Shown here one piece after another: positions 7,788-15,289 of a stretch of 48,215 nt of DNA; position 1 is the stretch's first letter; every line of letters starts with the position of its first letter. Under the pieces are notes generated by a model. The model did no database searches. It worked only from the letters and a program-made list of their open reading frames with translations, and was not told the origin of the DNA. The translations under genes were made by a program, and so were the position numbers. This stretch comes from Microbacteriaceae bacterium 3FA27C10 (lineage in GTDB: Bacteria > Actinomycetota > Actinomycetes > Actinomycetales > Microbacteriaceae). The stretch lies in NCBI GenBank assembly GCA_005502775.1, contig SCNI01000030.1, positions 1 through 48,215 of the forward strand, read 5' to 3'.

Positions 7788-9404
7788 TCAGCCGCCGTGC
7801 ACCTTCTCGCCCGCGAGGTAGGTCGCCACCACTGCCAGACCCGGCAACTCCTCGGCCGTCACGGCCGTCGGGTCGCCCGAGAGCACCACGAGATCGGCGA
7901 ACTTGCCCGCCTCGAGGCTGCCCACCTCGTGCTCGGAGAACAGCTGCCACGCTGCATCGAGGGTCTGCGCCCGCAGCGCCTGCTCGATGGTGACACCCTC
8001 CGCGCCGGGCAGGTGGCGCCCGGAGCGGGTGGTGCGCGTCATCGCCACCGCCATGTTGCACAGCGGCTCGGCCGGCGTCACGGTGCCGTCGTTGTGGAAC
8101 GACACGCGCAGCCCGGCATCGAGCGCGGCCCGCGCGTTCGCCCACGGCCCGCCGTGTTCGGGCCCGAAGAGCTCGTCGACGAGCACGTCGCCCCAGTAGT
8201 AGACGTGGTCGATCAGGATGCTCACGGTCACCCCCAGCGCCGCCGCCCGCGCGAACTGGGTCGGCGTCATGGCCCCGACGTGCTCCATCCGCAGCCGGTG
8301 GTCTGCCCGCGGGTGCCGCTCGAGCAGTGCCTCCCAGGTGTCGAGCACCCGGTCGACCGCGAGGTCGCCGTGCACGTGGCAGGCGAGCTGCCAGCCCTCG
8401 GGGAAGTAGCGCTCCACCACCTCGTCGAGCTCGTCGCGCGTGTAGTTGGCCGAGCCGTGCGAGCCGGGCTCGACCCCGATCGACCGCGTGCCCTCGGTGT
8501 CGAGATAGGGGAAAGAGAGCAGGATGTTGCCCACCCACGGCGAGCCGTCGGCCCAGGTCTTGACGCCCACCTGCCGGATGCTCGCATCGCCGTTCTGCAG
8601 CGGCACCGAGGCGTGCTTTCCCGGCCCCGACATCTCGTAGAGCCGCAACCGGGCGCTCGGCCCGCCCGCGGCCCGCAGGGCGTCGAGCGCGGGCTGCTTC
8701 TGGGCATCCCAGCTCATGTCGCTCACCGTGGTGATGCCCACGGCGTTGAGTCCGCTCAGATAGGTGGTGAGCAGGGTCGGCATCTCGTGCGCGGCGGCCC
8801 CGAGCGCGGAGCCCGCCATGGCGAAGAGCGTGCCCACCTCGAAACCCTTGCCGGTGAGCTCCCCGGCGTCGTCGTGCTCCCAGTGCGAGCCCGCCGGGTC
8901 GGGCGTGCTCTTGTCGACCCCGGAAGCGCGGGCGGCGGCCGAGTTGAAGTACACGACGTGACCGGAGTTGTGGAGGATCACGATCGGCGTCGCGCCGCCG
9001 ATCGCGTCGAGCGAGTGGATGTCGGGCTCGGGCACGCCGGTCTGCAGGAGGTTGTCCCACCCGTTGAAGAAGGCACCCTCCGGATGCGCGGCCACGCCGG
9101 CGCGGATGGCCTCCATCACCTCGGCGCCGGTCTCGATCGTCACGGGCCGGATGTCGATCATGTAGCGGCTGAGCAGCACAGCGGTGTCGCTCGGGTGGCC
9201 GTGGGCTTCGATGAAGCCGGGTAGCAGTGCGTTCTCTCCGAGATCGACCACCTCGAGGCCGGTGCCCGCCGTGACGGCGGTCCGCACGGCGGCCTCGTCG
9301 CCGACGGCCGCGATCCGCCCGTCTCGCACGAGCAGCGCCTCGGCTCGGGGCCGTGAATCATCGATCGTGATGACGGTTCCGAGAAAGAGGGTTTCGCTTC
9401 TCAT
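7788..9404 (-). CDS. YtcJ-like amidohydrolase family protein
   Basis: A 538-residue metal-dependent amidohydrolase of the YtcJ/N-substituted formamide deformylase-like subfamily. Motifs include the N-terminal composite-domain start DDSRPRAEALLVRDGRI, the metal-binding HxH in GFIEAHGHPSD, CHVHGDLAVD (further metal ligand), RMEHVGAMTP and FHNDGTVTPAEPL near the C-terminus, ending in GKFADLVVLSGDP. Substrates in this subfamily are seldom known, so specificity is not assigned. No signal peptide is present. The ATG at 9404 begins directly at the conserved domain; an upstream in-frame extension has no family similarity that I can see. A 14-bp palindrome lies 15 bp upstream of the start. Confidence 0.85.
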   Translation of the reverse strand: MRSETLFLGTVITIDDSRPRAEALLVRDGRIAAVGDEAAVRTAVTAGTGLEVVDLGENALLPGFIEAHGHPSDTAVLLSRYMIDIRPVTIETGAEVMEAIRAGVAAHPEGAFFNGWDNLLQTGVPEPDIHSLDAIGGATPIVILHNSGHVVYFNSAAARASGVDKSTPDPAGSHWEHDDAGELTGKGFEVGTLFAMAGSALGAAAHEMPTLLTTYLSGLNAVGITTVSDMSWDAQKQPALDALRAAGGPSARLRLYEMSGPGKHASVPLQNGDASIRQVGVKTWADGSPWVGNILLSFPYLDTEGTRSIGVEPGSHGSANYTRDELDEVVERYFPEGWQLACHVHGDLAVDRVLDTWEALLERHPRADHRLRMEHVGAMTPTQFARAAALGVTVSILIDHVYYWGDVLVDELFGPEHGGPWANARAALDAGLRVSFHNDGTVTPAEPLCNMAVAMTRTTRSGRHLPGAEGVTIEQALRAQTLDAAWQLFSEHEVGSLEAGKFADLVVLSGDPTAVTAEELPGLAVVATYLAGEKVHGG

Positions 9405-9418
9405 GCGGCCACTGTATT

Positions 9419-9432
9419 GCTTCGGCCGAAGC
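9419..9432. promoter_or_regulatory. 14-bp palindrome upstream of amidohydrolase gene
   Basis: GCTTCGGCCGAAGC is perfectly self-complementary and lies 15 bp upstream of the amidohydrolase start codon. The position suits an operator overlapping a promoter or initiation region. The nearby MarR protein is the obvious candidate ligand-responsive regulator, but this is inference. Confidence 0.35.
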
Positions 9433-9448
9433 GCTGGGTTAAATGATT

Positions 9449-9482
9449 GAGGGCCCGTCGTAGAGGCTAACGACGGGCCCTC
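9449..9482 (-). terminator. Strong 13-bp stem hairpin upstream of amidohydrolase gene
   Basis: The arms at 9449-9461 and 9470-9482 pair perfectly over 13 bp around an 8-nt loop, and the minus-strand read continues into AATCATTT, a weak T-rich tail. No gene lies between it and the divergent regulator at 9775, so it could shield the amidohydrolase from upstream transcription or act as a 5' leader attenuator. Positions 9405-9774 hold no gene I can support apart from these sites and the promoter at 9686. Confidence 0.5.
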
Positions 9483-9685
9483 TCCCTTGCACCAAGAGTG
9501 TCCTGCAATCACATTCCGCCGAAGCTGCCACAGCAAACAACTTCGGCTCTTCGAATATATAACGGTCAGGTAACGGTGCGCTAGTTACCGAATCGTTATT
9601 TTCCTGGGAATTCACTGTGCGCCCTGTAAGGGGGGCATAAGTGCCCAGTGTTCGTGCGGATCTGCGCGAATCTGTGTTGAAGTTC

Positions 9686-9731
9686 TTGCTTTCTGTTTGT
9701 TTCGCGTCTAGTGTCACGTAAACGCAGAAAC
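9686..9731 (+). promoter_or_regulatory. Promoter and probable operator of the fructose operon
   Basis: TTGCTT (9686-9691) and TAGTGT (9709-9714) are separated by 17 bp, giving a plausible sigma-70-type promoter 60 bp before the regulator gene. The -10 is flanked by an imperfect inverted repeat, GTTTCGCGT (9699-9707) and ACGCAGAAAC (9722-9731), which could be the autoregulatory site of the DeoR-type repressor. Confidence 0.45.
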
Positions 9732-9774
9732 GCGCAGATTCAAAGCCGAGTCCTCCAGAAGGGTCACTGTCGAC

Positions 9775-10560
9775 ATGTACGCCGTCGAACGCCACGAACG
9801 CATCGGTGAAGCCGTCGTCTCCCACGGCCGGGTGACCGTCGCCGATCTCGCCGAGTCGCTGGGCGTCACCCCCGAGACCGTGCGTCGCGACCTGGACGTG
9901 CTCGAACGCCAAGGGGTGCTGCGCCGCGTGCACGGCGGAGCGGTGGCGCACACCAAGACGAGCCTCGTCGAGTCGAGCGTCGCCGACCGCAGCGACCGGG
10001 CCCGCGAGGCCAAGCTGGCCATCGCCGACGCGGCTATGGGGCTTCTGGGCGAGGGCTTCCGCGGCTCGATCCTGCTCGACGCCGGCACCACCACCGGCGC
10101 CCTGGCGGAGCGGCTCGCCGACTGGCGCTCGGCCGACGGCTCGCAGCTCACCGTCATCACGAACTCGGTGCCGATCGCGGCCCTCCTGCACCTGAACCCC
10201 TCCATCGACCTGCAGCTGCTCGGCGGCTCGGTGCGCGGCGTCACCAGTGCCGCCGTCGGAGCCTTCACCCTCGACCAGCTCGCCCACCTGCGCCCCGACA
10301 TCGCCTTCGTCGGAGCCAACGGCATCAGCGCCGAGTTCGGTCTCAGCACGCCCGACGAACGCGAGGCCTCGGTCAAGGCGGCCATCGTGCGCGCCGCGCG
10401 CCGCTCGGTGGCACTGATCGACTCCAGCAAGCTCGGCGACGAGACGCTGCACCGCTTCGCCGAACTGCGCGAGCTCGACACCCTCATCACCGACCGCGAC
10501 CCGGCCGGCACGCTCTCCGCGGCTCTCGACGCCCTCGACGTGGAGGTGGTGGTCGCGTGA
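9775..10560 (+). CDS. DeoR/GlpR family regulator of the fructose operon
   Basis: A 261-residue DeoR-family protein. The N-terminal helix-turn-helix spans about residues 17-52 (VTVADLAESLGVTPETVRRD, then LERQGVLRRVHGGA), and the C-terminal sugar-phosphate sensor domain carries the family motifs DAGTTTGALAERL, TVITNSVPIA, LLGGSVRG and IAFVGANGIS. Such proteins usually repress and are relieved by a phosphosugar. Here fructose 1-phosphate is the likely effector, because the gene overlaps the 1-phosphofructokinase gene by 4 nt (GTGA) and heads the PTS operon. An inverted repeat at 9699-9731 is a candidate operator. Confidence 0.88.
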   Translation: MYAVERHERIGEAVVSHGRVTVADLAESLGVTPETVRRDLDVLERQGVLRRVHGGAVAHTKTSLVESSVADRSDRAREAKLAIADAAMGLLGEGFRGSILLDAGTTTGALAERLADWRSADGSQLTVITNSVPIAALLHLNPSIDLQLLGGSVRGVTSAAVGAFTLDQLAHLRPDIAFVGANGISAEFGLSTPDEREASVKAAIVRAARRSVALIDSSKLGDETLHRFAELRELDTLITDRDPAGTLSAALDALDVEVVVA

Positions 10561-11561
10561 TCGTCACCGTCACGGTCAACCCCTCGTTCGACCGCACCAT
10601 CGACCTCGCCGCCCCGCTCGCACGCGGGCAGGTGCAGCGCGCCACGAGCTCCACCCAGCAGCCGGGAGGCAAGGGCGTGAACGTCTCGCGCGCCCTGCAC
10701 GCGGCCGGATGCGCGACTCTCGCCATCCTGCCCGCCGCCCCCGGCGACCCCATGGTCGCGGCCCTGGCCGCCGAGGGCATCCCGGTGCAGACGGTGCCGG
10801 TGCGGGCGCGCATCCGCTCGAACACCACGGTCACCGAACCCGACGGCACGACCACCAAGTTCAACGAGCCGGGTGAGCCGCTCGACGCGGCCGATCAGGA
10901 TGCCCTGGTCGCGCTGGTCGTCACACACGCGGCCGCCGCGAGCTGGGTGGTGCTCGCGGGCTCGCTGCCTCCGGGAGTGCCGGACGACTTCTACGCGCGG
11001 CTCGTGGCCGGCATCCGCGACTCGGCCGCCCGCGCGGGCCGGCCCGCGCCCGGCATCGCCGTCGACACCTCCGGTGCGCCCCTCGTCGCCCTCGTGGCAT
11101 CGGGGGAGCCCGTCGACCTCGTGAAGCCGAACGGCGAGGAGCTGCTCGAACTCGCGGCCGGTCTCGGCCTGCCCGTGCCCGAGACCGACCCGGACGCCTT
11201 CGAGGCGGATCGGGAACTCGTGGCCGACGTGGCCGAGCGACTCGTCTCGCCGAGCCTCGGCGCCGCCCTGGTCACGCTCGGCGCTCGCGGCGCCCTGCTC
11301 GTCTCGGCCGACGACATCCTCTCGGCCGACGCCCCGGTCATCGTCGCGCGCAGCACGGTCGGCGCGGGCGACTGCTCGCTCGCCGGCTACCTGCTGGCGG
11401 CCGATCGCGGCGACGACGGATCGGCGCGACTCGCGCAGGCCGTCGCCCACGGCGCCGCCGCCGCCTCCCTGCCCGGATCCACCGTGCCCACCCTCGACCT
11501 CACCCACCCCGACGACATCGTCGTCAGCCACCGTCCGCGCATCGCCGCCGGCCGGAGATAA
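10557..11561 (+). CDS. fruK: 1-phosphofructokinase
   Basis: A 334-residue PfkB-family sugar kinase that converts fructose 1-phosphate, the product of PTS import, to fructose 1,6-bisphosphate. It carries the substrate-binding signature PGGKGVNVSRAL near residue 37, LAGSLPPGVPDDFYARL in the middle, DLVKPNGEEL, and the C-terminal PfkB signature STVGAGDCSLAGYLLA with the catalytic Asp retained; Cys stands where Ser is usual after GAGD. The GTG start overlaps the regulator stop, and the EIIABC gene follows 18 bp later. 6-phosphofructokinase (PfkB) or tagatose kinase activity is less likely given the EIIABC neighbour. Confidence 0.93.
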   Translation: MIVTVTVNPSFDRTIDLAAPLARGQVQRATSSTQQPGGKGVNVSRALHAAGCATLAILPAAPGDPMVAALAAEGIPVQTVPVRARIRSNTTVTEPDGTTTKFNEPGEPLDAADQDALVALVVTHAAAASWVVLAGSLPPGVPDDFYARLVAGIRDSAARAGRPAPGIAVDTSGAPLVALVASGEPVDLVKPNGEELLELAAGLGLPVPETDPDAFEADRELVADVAERLVSPSLGAALVTLGARGALLVSADDILSADAPVIVARSTVGAGDCSLAGYLLAADRGDDGSARLAQAVAHGAAAASLPGSTVPTLDLTHPDDIVVSHRPRIAAGRR

Positions 11562-11579
11562 CGAAGGAGTTACCGAACC

Positions 11580-13718
11580 ATGTCCTCTCTCATCACCACC
11601 GAACTGGTCGTGCTCGACCAGGATCTCGGCGCCGAGAAATCGGGCGTCATCCGCGCGCTCGCCGCCCTCGTGGTCGCCGCCGGCCGCGCCACCGACACCG
11701 AGGCGCTCTACGCCGCCGCCTGGGACCGCGAGAGCAAGACCGACACCGGCATCCCCGGCGGTCTCGCCATCCCGCACTGCCGCTCGGCCGCCGTGCTCGA
11801 GCCGACCCTCGCGATGGCCCGCCCGCGGCCTGCGGTCGACTTCGGCGCCGCCGACGGCCCGGCCGACCTCGTCTTCTTCATCGCCGCGCCCGACGGCGCC
11901 GACCAGGAGCACCTGGTGCTGCTGTCGACGCTCGCGCGCTCGCTCATCAAGCCCGAGTTCGTGGCGGCCCTGCGCGAGGCGCCCGACGCCGAGGCGATCG
12001 TGGCGCTCGTGGAGGGCGCTCTCGCGGGCGTTCCCGGCGCGTCCGCCGCCGCCGCTACTGCGCCTGTCGCCTCGGCGGAGCCCGTCGTCGCCGTCGCTCC
12101 GAAGCCGCTTCTCGTGGCCGTCACAGCCTGCCCCACCGGCATCGCGCACACCTACATGGCTGCCGACTCGCTCGTGGCCGCCGCCGAGCGCGCCGGCGTC
12201 GAGCTCCAGGTCGAGACGCAGGGCTCCTCGGGCGCGCAGCCGCTCGACCCGGCCATCATCGCCCGCGCGGCGGCCGTGGTGTTCGCGGTCGACGTCGACG
12301 TGCGCGACAAGGCCCGCTTCGCCGGCAAGCCCGTCATCCAGGCGCCCGTCAAGCGCGGCATCGACGAACCGGATGCGATGATCGCCGAGGCGCTCGCCGC
12401 CGCCGCCGACCCGCACGCCCGTCGTGTCGCGGGCGACGCGGGCGACGCGAGCGGAGCATCCGCCGCGGCCGCCGACTCGGGTTCGGGCGAGCACATCGGT
12501 GTCAAGCTCAAGCGCTACCTGCTCACGGGCGTCAGCTACATGATCCCCTTCGTCGCAGGCGGCGGTCTGCTCATCGCCCTCGGCTTCCTGCTCGCGGGCT
12601 ACCAGATCAACGCGAACGCCACCGACATCGTGCTGCACAACTCGCTCTGGAACCTGCCCGACGGCGGACTCGGCACCTATCTCGGCGCGGTGTCCTTCGT
12701 CATCGGGGCCGCCTCCATGGGCTTCCTCGTGCCGGCGCTCGCCGGCTACATCGCCTACGCCATCGCCGACCGGCCGGGCATCGCGGTGGGCTTCACCGCC
12801 GGTGCCGTCGCCCTCGTCATGAACGCCGGCTTCCTCGGCGGCCTCGTGGGCGGTCTGCTCGCCGGCTTCATCGCCTGGGCGATCGGGCGACTGCGCGTGC
12901 CCCGCGTCATCCGCGGCCTGATGCCCGTCGTCATCATCCCGCTGTTCGGCTCGATCTTCGCCTCGGGCCTCATGCTGCTCGTGCTCGGCGGCCCGATCGC
13001 GCTGCTCATGACCGGCCTCAACGACTGGCTCTCGTCGCTCACGGGTGCGTCGGCGGTGCTGCTCGGCATCATCCTCGGCGCCATGATGGCCGTCGACCTC
13101 GGTGGCCCCATCAACAAGGTCGCCTACGCCTTCGCGGTCGCGGGCCTCGCCGCGGGAACCGTCGACAACCAGGTGCCGTGGCAGATCATGGCCGCCGTGA
13201 TGGCCGCCGGAATGGTGCCGCCGCTGGCCCTCGCCCTCGCCACGGTGATCGACCGCCGGCTGTTCAGTGCGGCCGAGCGCGAGAACGGCAAGGCGGCGTG
13301 GTTCCTCGGAGCGGCGTTCATCTCCGAGGGGGCCATCCCGTTCGCGGCGGCCGACCCGCTGCGCGTCATCCCGGCCGGCATCGTGGGCAGTGCGCTCACC
13401 GGCGCGATCGTGATGGGCACCGGCGTCACTTCGCAGGCCCCGCACGGCGGCATCTTCGTGTTCTTCGCCATCGGCAACATCGGCATGTTCCTCGTGGCCA
13501 TCGCCGCGGGCATGGTGGTGAGCGCCGGCCTCGTCGTGCTGCTGAAGCGCTACGTGCGCCGTCGCCCGGTCGTCGGCGCCGAAACGGGAGCAGCGGATGC
13601 CGTTCCCGCGTCGGTGACGGCCGTCGCGCCCGTCGCCGGTTCCGTCGCCGTCCCGGCCGCGGTGCCGGCGGGCGCAACCGCTGCACCGCAGCGCGTCCCG
13701 GTGGGCGCCAAGCACTGA
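11580..13718 (+). CDS. fruA: PTS fructose transporter subunit IIABC
   Basis: A 712-residue fused fructose permease of the phosphotransferase system, which imports fructose as fructose 1-phosphate. EIIA is at about residues 1-150 with phosphorylated His66 in GGLAIPHCRS. An Ala-rich linker leads to EIIB at about 178-280, with phosphocysteine Cys184 in TACPTGIAHTYMAADSL. A second Ala/Asp/Gly-rich linker precedes the membrane EIIC domain at about 310-660, which starts with the cytosolic-to-membrane stretch IPFVAGGGLLIALGFLLAG and includes the ISEGAIPFAAADP motif. The A-B-C order is one of the known fructose-permease arrangements. AAGGAG lies just upstream of the ATG. HPr is encoded next, beyond a hairpin. 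Confidence 0.94.
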   Translation: MSSLITTELVVLDQDLGAEKSGVIRALAALVVAAGRATDTEALYAAAWDRESKTDTGIPGGLAIPHCRSAAVLEPTLAMARPRPAVDFGAADGPADLVFFIAAPDGADQEHLVLLSTLARSLIKPEFVAALREAPDAEAIVALVEGALAGVPGASAAAATAPVASAEPVVAVAPKPLLVAVTACPTGIAHTYMAADSLVAAAERAGVELQVETQGSSGAQPLDPAIIARAAAVVFAVDVDVRDKARFAGKPVIQAPVKRGIDEPDAMIAEALAAAADPHARRVAGDAGDASGASAAAADSGSGEHIGVKLKRYLLTGVSYMIPFVAGGGLLIALGFLLAGYQINANATDIVLHNSLWNLPDGGLGTYLGAVSFVIGAASMGFLVPALAGYIAYAIADRPGIAVGFTAGAVALVMNAGFLGGLVGGLLAGFIAWAIGRLRVPRVIRGLMPVVIIPLFGSIFASGLMLLVLGGPIALLMTGLNDWLSSLTGASAVLLGIILGAMMAVDLGGPINKVAYAFAVAGLAAGTVDNQVPWQIMAAVMAAGMVPPLALALATVIDRRLFSAAERENGKAAWFLGAAFISEGAIPFAAADPLRVIPAGIVGSALTGAIVMGTGVTSQAPHGGIFVFFAIGNIGMFLVAIAAGMVVSAGLVVLLKRYVRRRPVVGAETGAADAVPASVTAVAPVAGSVAVPAAVPAGATAAPQRVPVGAKH

Positions 13719-13727
13719 CCCTCCTCA

Positions 13728-13763
13728 CGCCGGCCCCGCGACATCTCTGCTGCGGGGCCGGCG
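13728..13763 (+). terminator. Intercistronic hairpin between fruA and ptsH
   Basis: A 12-bp perfect stem (13728-13739 with 13752-13763) around a 12-nt loop, with no T tract. Its place between fruA and ptsH suggests partial termination or a processing/stabilising stem that would set HPr expression apart from the permease. Confidence 0.45.
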
Positions 13764-13797
13764 TCGCACACTGCTCCACCCCGAAAGGAACCATCCC

Positions 13798-14067
13798 ATG
13801 ACCGAACGAACCGCCACCATCGCCAGCCGTGTCGGCCTGCACGCGCGGCCCGCCTCGCTCTTCATCGAGGCCGTCAAGAAGCAACCGATGCGCGTCACCA
13901 TCTCGAAGGCGGGCAGCGCACCGCTCGACGCCGCGAGCATCCTGTCGATCATGAGCCTCGGCGCCGCCAACGGCGACGTCGTCACCCTCGCCGCCGAGGG
14001 GGAGGGTGCGGATGCCGCACTCGCCGAGCTCGTGGCCCTGCTCGAGACCGACCTCGACGCCGAGTAA
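13798..14067 (+). CDS. ptsH: Phosphocarrier protein HPr
   Basis: An 89-residue HPr, the small phosphoryl carrier between Enzyme I and the sugar-specific EIIA domains. The active-site motif GLHARPAS contains phosphorylated His15. The second conserved region, AASILSIMSLGA, puts Ser47 at the position of the regulatory Ser46 of Gram-positive HPr; whether a HPr kinase exists cannot be judged here. A GAAAGGAAC ribosome site precedes the ATG. It is the last gene of the fructose cluster and is closed by a strong hairpin. No ptsI is present in the window, so Enzyme I must be encoded elsewhere. Confidence 0.95.
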   Translation: MTERTATIASRVGLHARPASLFIEAVKKQPMRVTISKAGSAPLDAASILSIMSLGAANGDVVTLAAEGEGADAALAELVALLETDLDAE

Positions 14068-14078
14068 CCCCCGGAAAG

Positions 14079-14117
14079 CAGAACGCCGCCCGCTCCGTGA
14101 GGAGGGGCGGCGTTCTG
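14079..14117. terminator. Terminator hairpin after ptsH
   Basis: CAGAACGCCGCCC (14079-14091) pairs with GGGCGGCGTTCTG (14105-14117) over 13 bp, and CTCC/GGAG extends pairing in the loop. It lies between ptsH and the convergent regulator gene, so it can serve both strands. Confidence 0.7.
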
Positions 14118-14182
14118 GCGTGGTCAGGGCGGCGCCGGGTCGCCCCGGAGCGCCGTCTCCGGCTACGGCCGAGAACTGCGGC

Positions 14183-14878
14183 TCAGAAGAGATCGGGCGA
14201 GGGCGTCGAGGTGTGGCGCACCGAGACGTCGGCGTGGCGGTCGAAGCGGTAGCCCGCGCCGCGCACGGTGCGCACGATGTCCTCGTAGTCGCCGAGCTTC
14301 GAGCGCAGGCGGCGCACGTGCACGTCGATGGTGCGCTCGTTCGGAGCCTCCTCGTCGCCGGCGCTCCACAGCGCCGTGATGAGTTCGGCGCGCTCGATGG
14401 TGCGGCCCTCGCGCAGCACGAGGTACTGCAGCAGCTCGAACTCCTTGTAGGTGAGGTTCGCGGCCGTGTTGTCGAGCAGCACCCGCTTGCGGGAGAGGTC
14501 GACGACGACGCCGTCGCGGGCGCGGTCCTGCGCATCCGGAACCTGGCGGTGCTTGGCGAGCGCCGCCGGGTCCTGCAGTGCGAGGCGCACCACGTCGACG
14601 TCGCGGCCGCCGGCCCCGCGGGGCGCGAGGGCCACGGCGGCATAGGTGCCGGAGGAGGGCGCGATCTCGGCGGCGAGGGCCTTCAGCGCCTCGACGATGC
14701 GGCCGAGGTCGGTGCCGTCAGCGGCGGCCTTCTCCTCGTCGATTCCGACGTAGAGAACGAAGCCGCGGGCTTCGACGCCCTCGGGAACAGCGCGGATGTG
14801 AGGAGCCGCGGCGACATCGTCGGCGCGGGGGAGGGGGGTGACATTGGTGGGGCGGGAATCGAGGTGGGCGATCGACAT
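14183..14878 (-). CDS. Winged-helix (OmpR/PhoB-type DNA-binding) regulator without receiver domain
   Basis: A 231-residue protein whose C-terminal half (about 125-222) is an OmpR/PhoB-type winged helix: VVDLSRKRVLLDN, LTYKEFELLQYLVLREGRTI, the recognition region ERTIDVHVRRLRSKL, and the wing IVRTVRGAGYRFD. The N-terminal half lacks the Asp/Lys signature of a response-regulator receiver domain and has no fold I recognise, and no sensor kinase gene is nearby, so phosphorelay control is unlikely. AAGGA lies 6 nt before the ATG. Upstream on the same strand are a leaderless Cys-containing reading frame and a 171-nt leader with small hairpins, suggesting translation-linked control. The regulated genes are unknown. 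Confidence 0.8.
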   Translation of the reverse strand: MSIAHLDSRPTNVTPLPRADDVAAAPHIRAVPEGVEARGFVLYVGIDEEKAAADGTDLGRIVEALKALAAEIAPSSGTYAAVALAPRGAGGRDVDVVRLALQDPAALAKHRQVPDAQDRARDGVVVDLSRKRVLLDNTAANLTYKEFELLQYLVLREGRTIERAELITALWSAGDEEAPNERTIDVHVRRLRSKLGDYEDIVRTVRGAGYRFDRHADVSVRHTSTPSPDLF

Positions 14879-14884
14879 GAGAAG

Positions 14885-15049
14885 TCCTTGAGGCAGCTAC
14901 CCGCGAAGAGGCGGGACAGAGAAGTGTCAGGCTGCGGACTGGAATGGGAGTCCGGGGCAGTATCGGAAGAATCCGATGCTGAGCGCCGTCACCGTTCGAT
15001 CAGCGGGATGAGGCTGACGCGGGAAGGGGCGCTCGACGAAGATCGTCGT
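14885..15049 (-). promoter_or_regulatory. Leader region with candidate attenuator hairpins
   Basis: Between the small cysteine-ended reading frame and the winged-helix regulator gene lie two short inverted repeats: ATCGGA/TCCGAT at 14962-14967 and 14972-14977, and CCCGC/GCGGG at 14900-14904 and 14911-14915. The second stem is 10 nt upstream of the AAGGA ribosome site (14885-14889). This layout suits control in which ribosome position on the leader reading frame changes access to the start of the regulator gene. No experimental support. Confidence 0.35.
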
Positions 15050-15151
15050 TTAGCGGCACATTCGACAACACATGACGACGCTGCCGGCCATCATCATGCC
15101 GGCATCCCCAGGGGCCCCAAAGGAGGTCGCGGAGTGCACGTTGTCAGTCAT
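15050..15151 (-). CDS. Leaderless 33-residue Cys-ended leader peptide
   Basis: An ATG at 15151 opens 33 codons ending MCCRMCR-stop, with three Cys codons among the last six sense codons and an MMM run in the middle (residues 19-21). The A of the ATG coincides with the predicted transcription start of the promoter at 15159-15188, so it would be translated from a leaderless mRNA. It lies 171 nt upstream of, and on the same strand as, the winged-helix regulator gene. Cysteine-responsive attenuation by polycysteine leaderless short reading frames is described in mycobacteria; the analogy here is inference. The peptide itself is too short and hydrophilic/mixed to suggest another function. Confidence 0.55.
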   Translation of the reverse strand: MTDNVHSATSFGAPGDAGMMMAGSVVMCCRMCR

Positions 15152-15158
15152 ACGCAGA

Positions 15159-15188
15159 AGCTAACCCGATGCGGGCGGTCGTTGTCAA
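15159..15188 (-). promoter_or_regulatory. Consensus-like promoter of the leader peptide and regulator gene
   Basis: On the minus strand TTGACA (15183-15188) is followed after 18 bp by TTAGCT (15159-15164), and 7 nt later by the ATG at 15151. The -35 is a perfect consensus. The spacing puts the transcription start on or beside the A of the start codon. Confidence 0.6.
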
Positions 15189-15289
15189 GGCTCGTGGCGC
15201 GATTCGCGGTGTCGGATGGGCGCATCCGGCCGGCCGAGCGCGTGCGACGACGATCGGGTGTGAACGAAGCTCCGGTATAGGTTCGAAGC

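Noticed and set aside
6843-9224. 793-codon plus-strand open frame opposite photolyase, marR and amidohydrolase
   Set aside because: Its translation is an Arg/His/Val-rich shadow of three well-supported minus-strand genes.
9714-13715. 1,333-codon open frame on the minus strand across the fructose operon
   Set aside because: It is an antisense shadow of fruA, fruK and the regulator: composition is His/Arg/Asp-rich with no domain, and the plus-strand genes have full sets of catalytic motifs.
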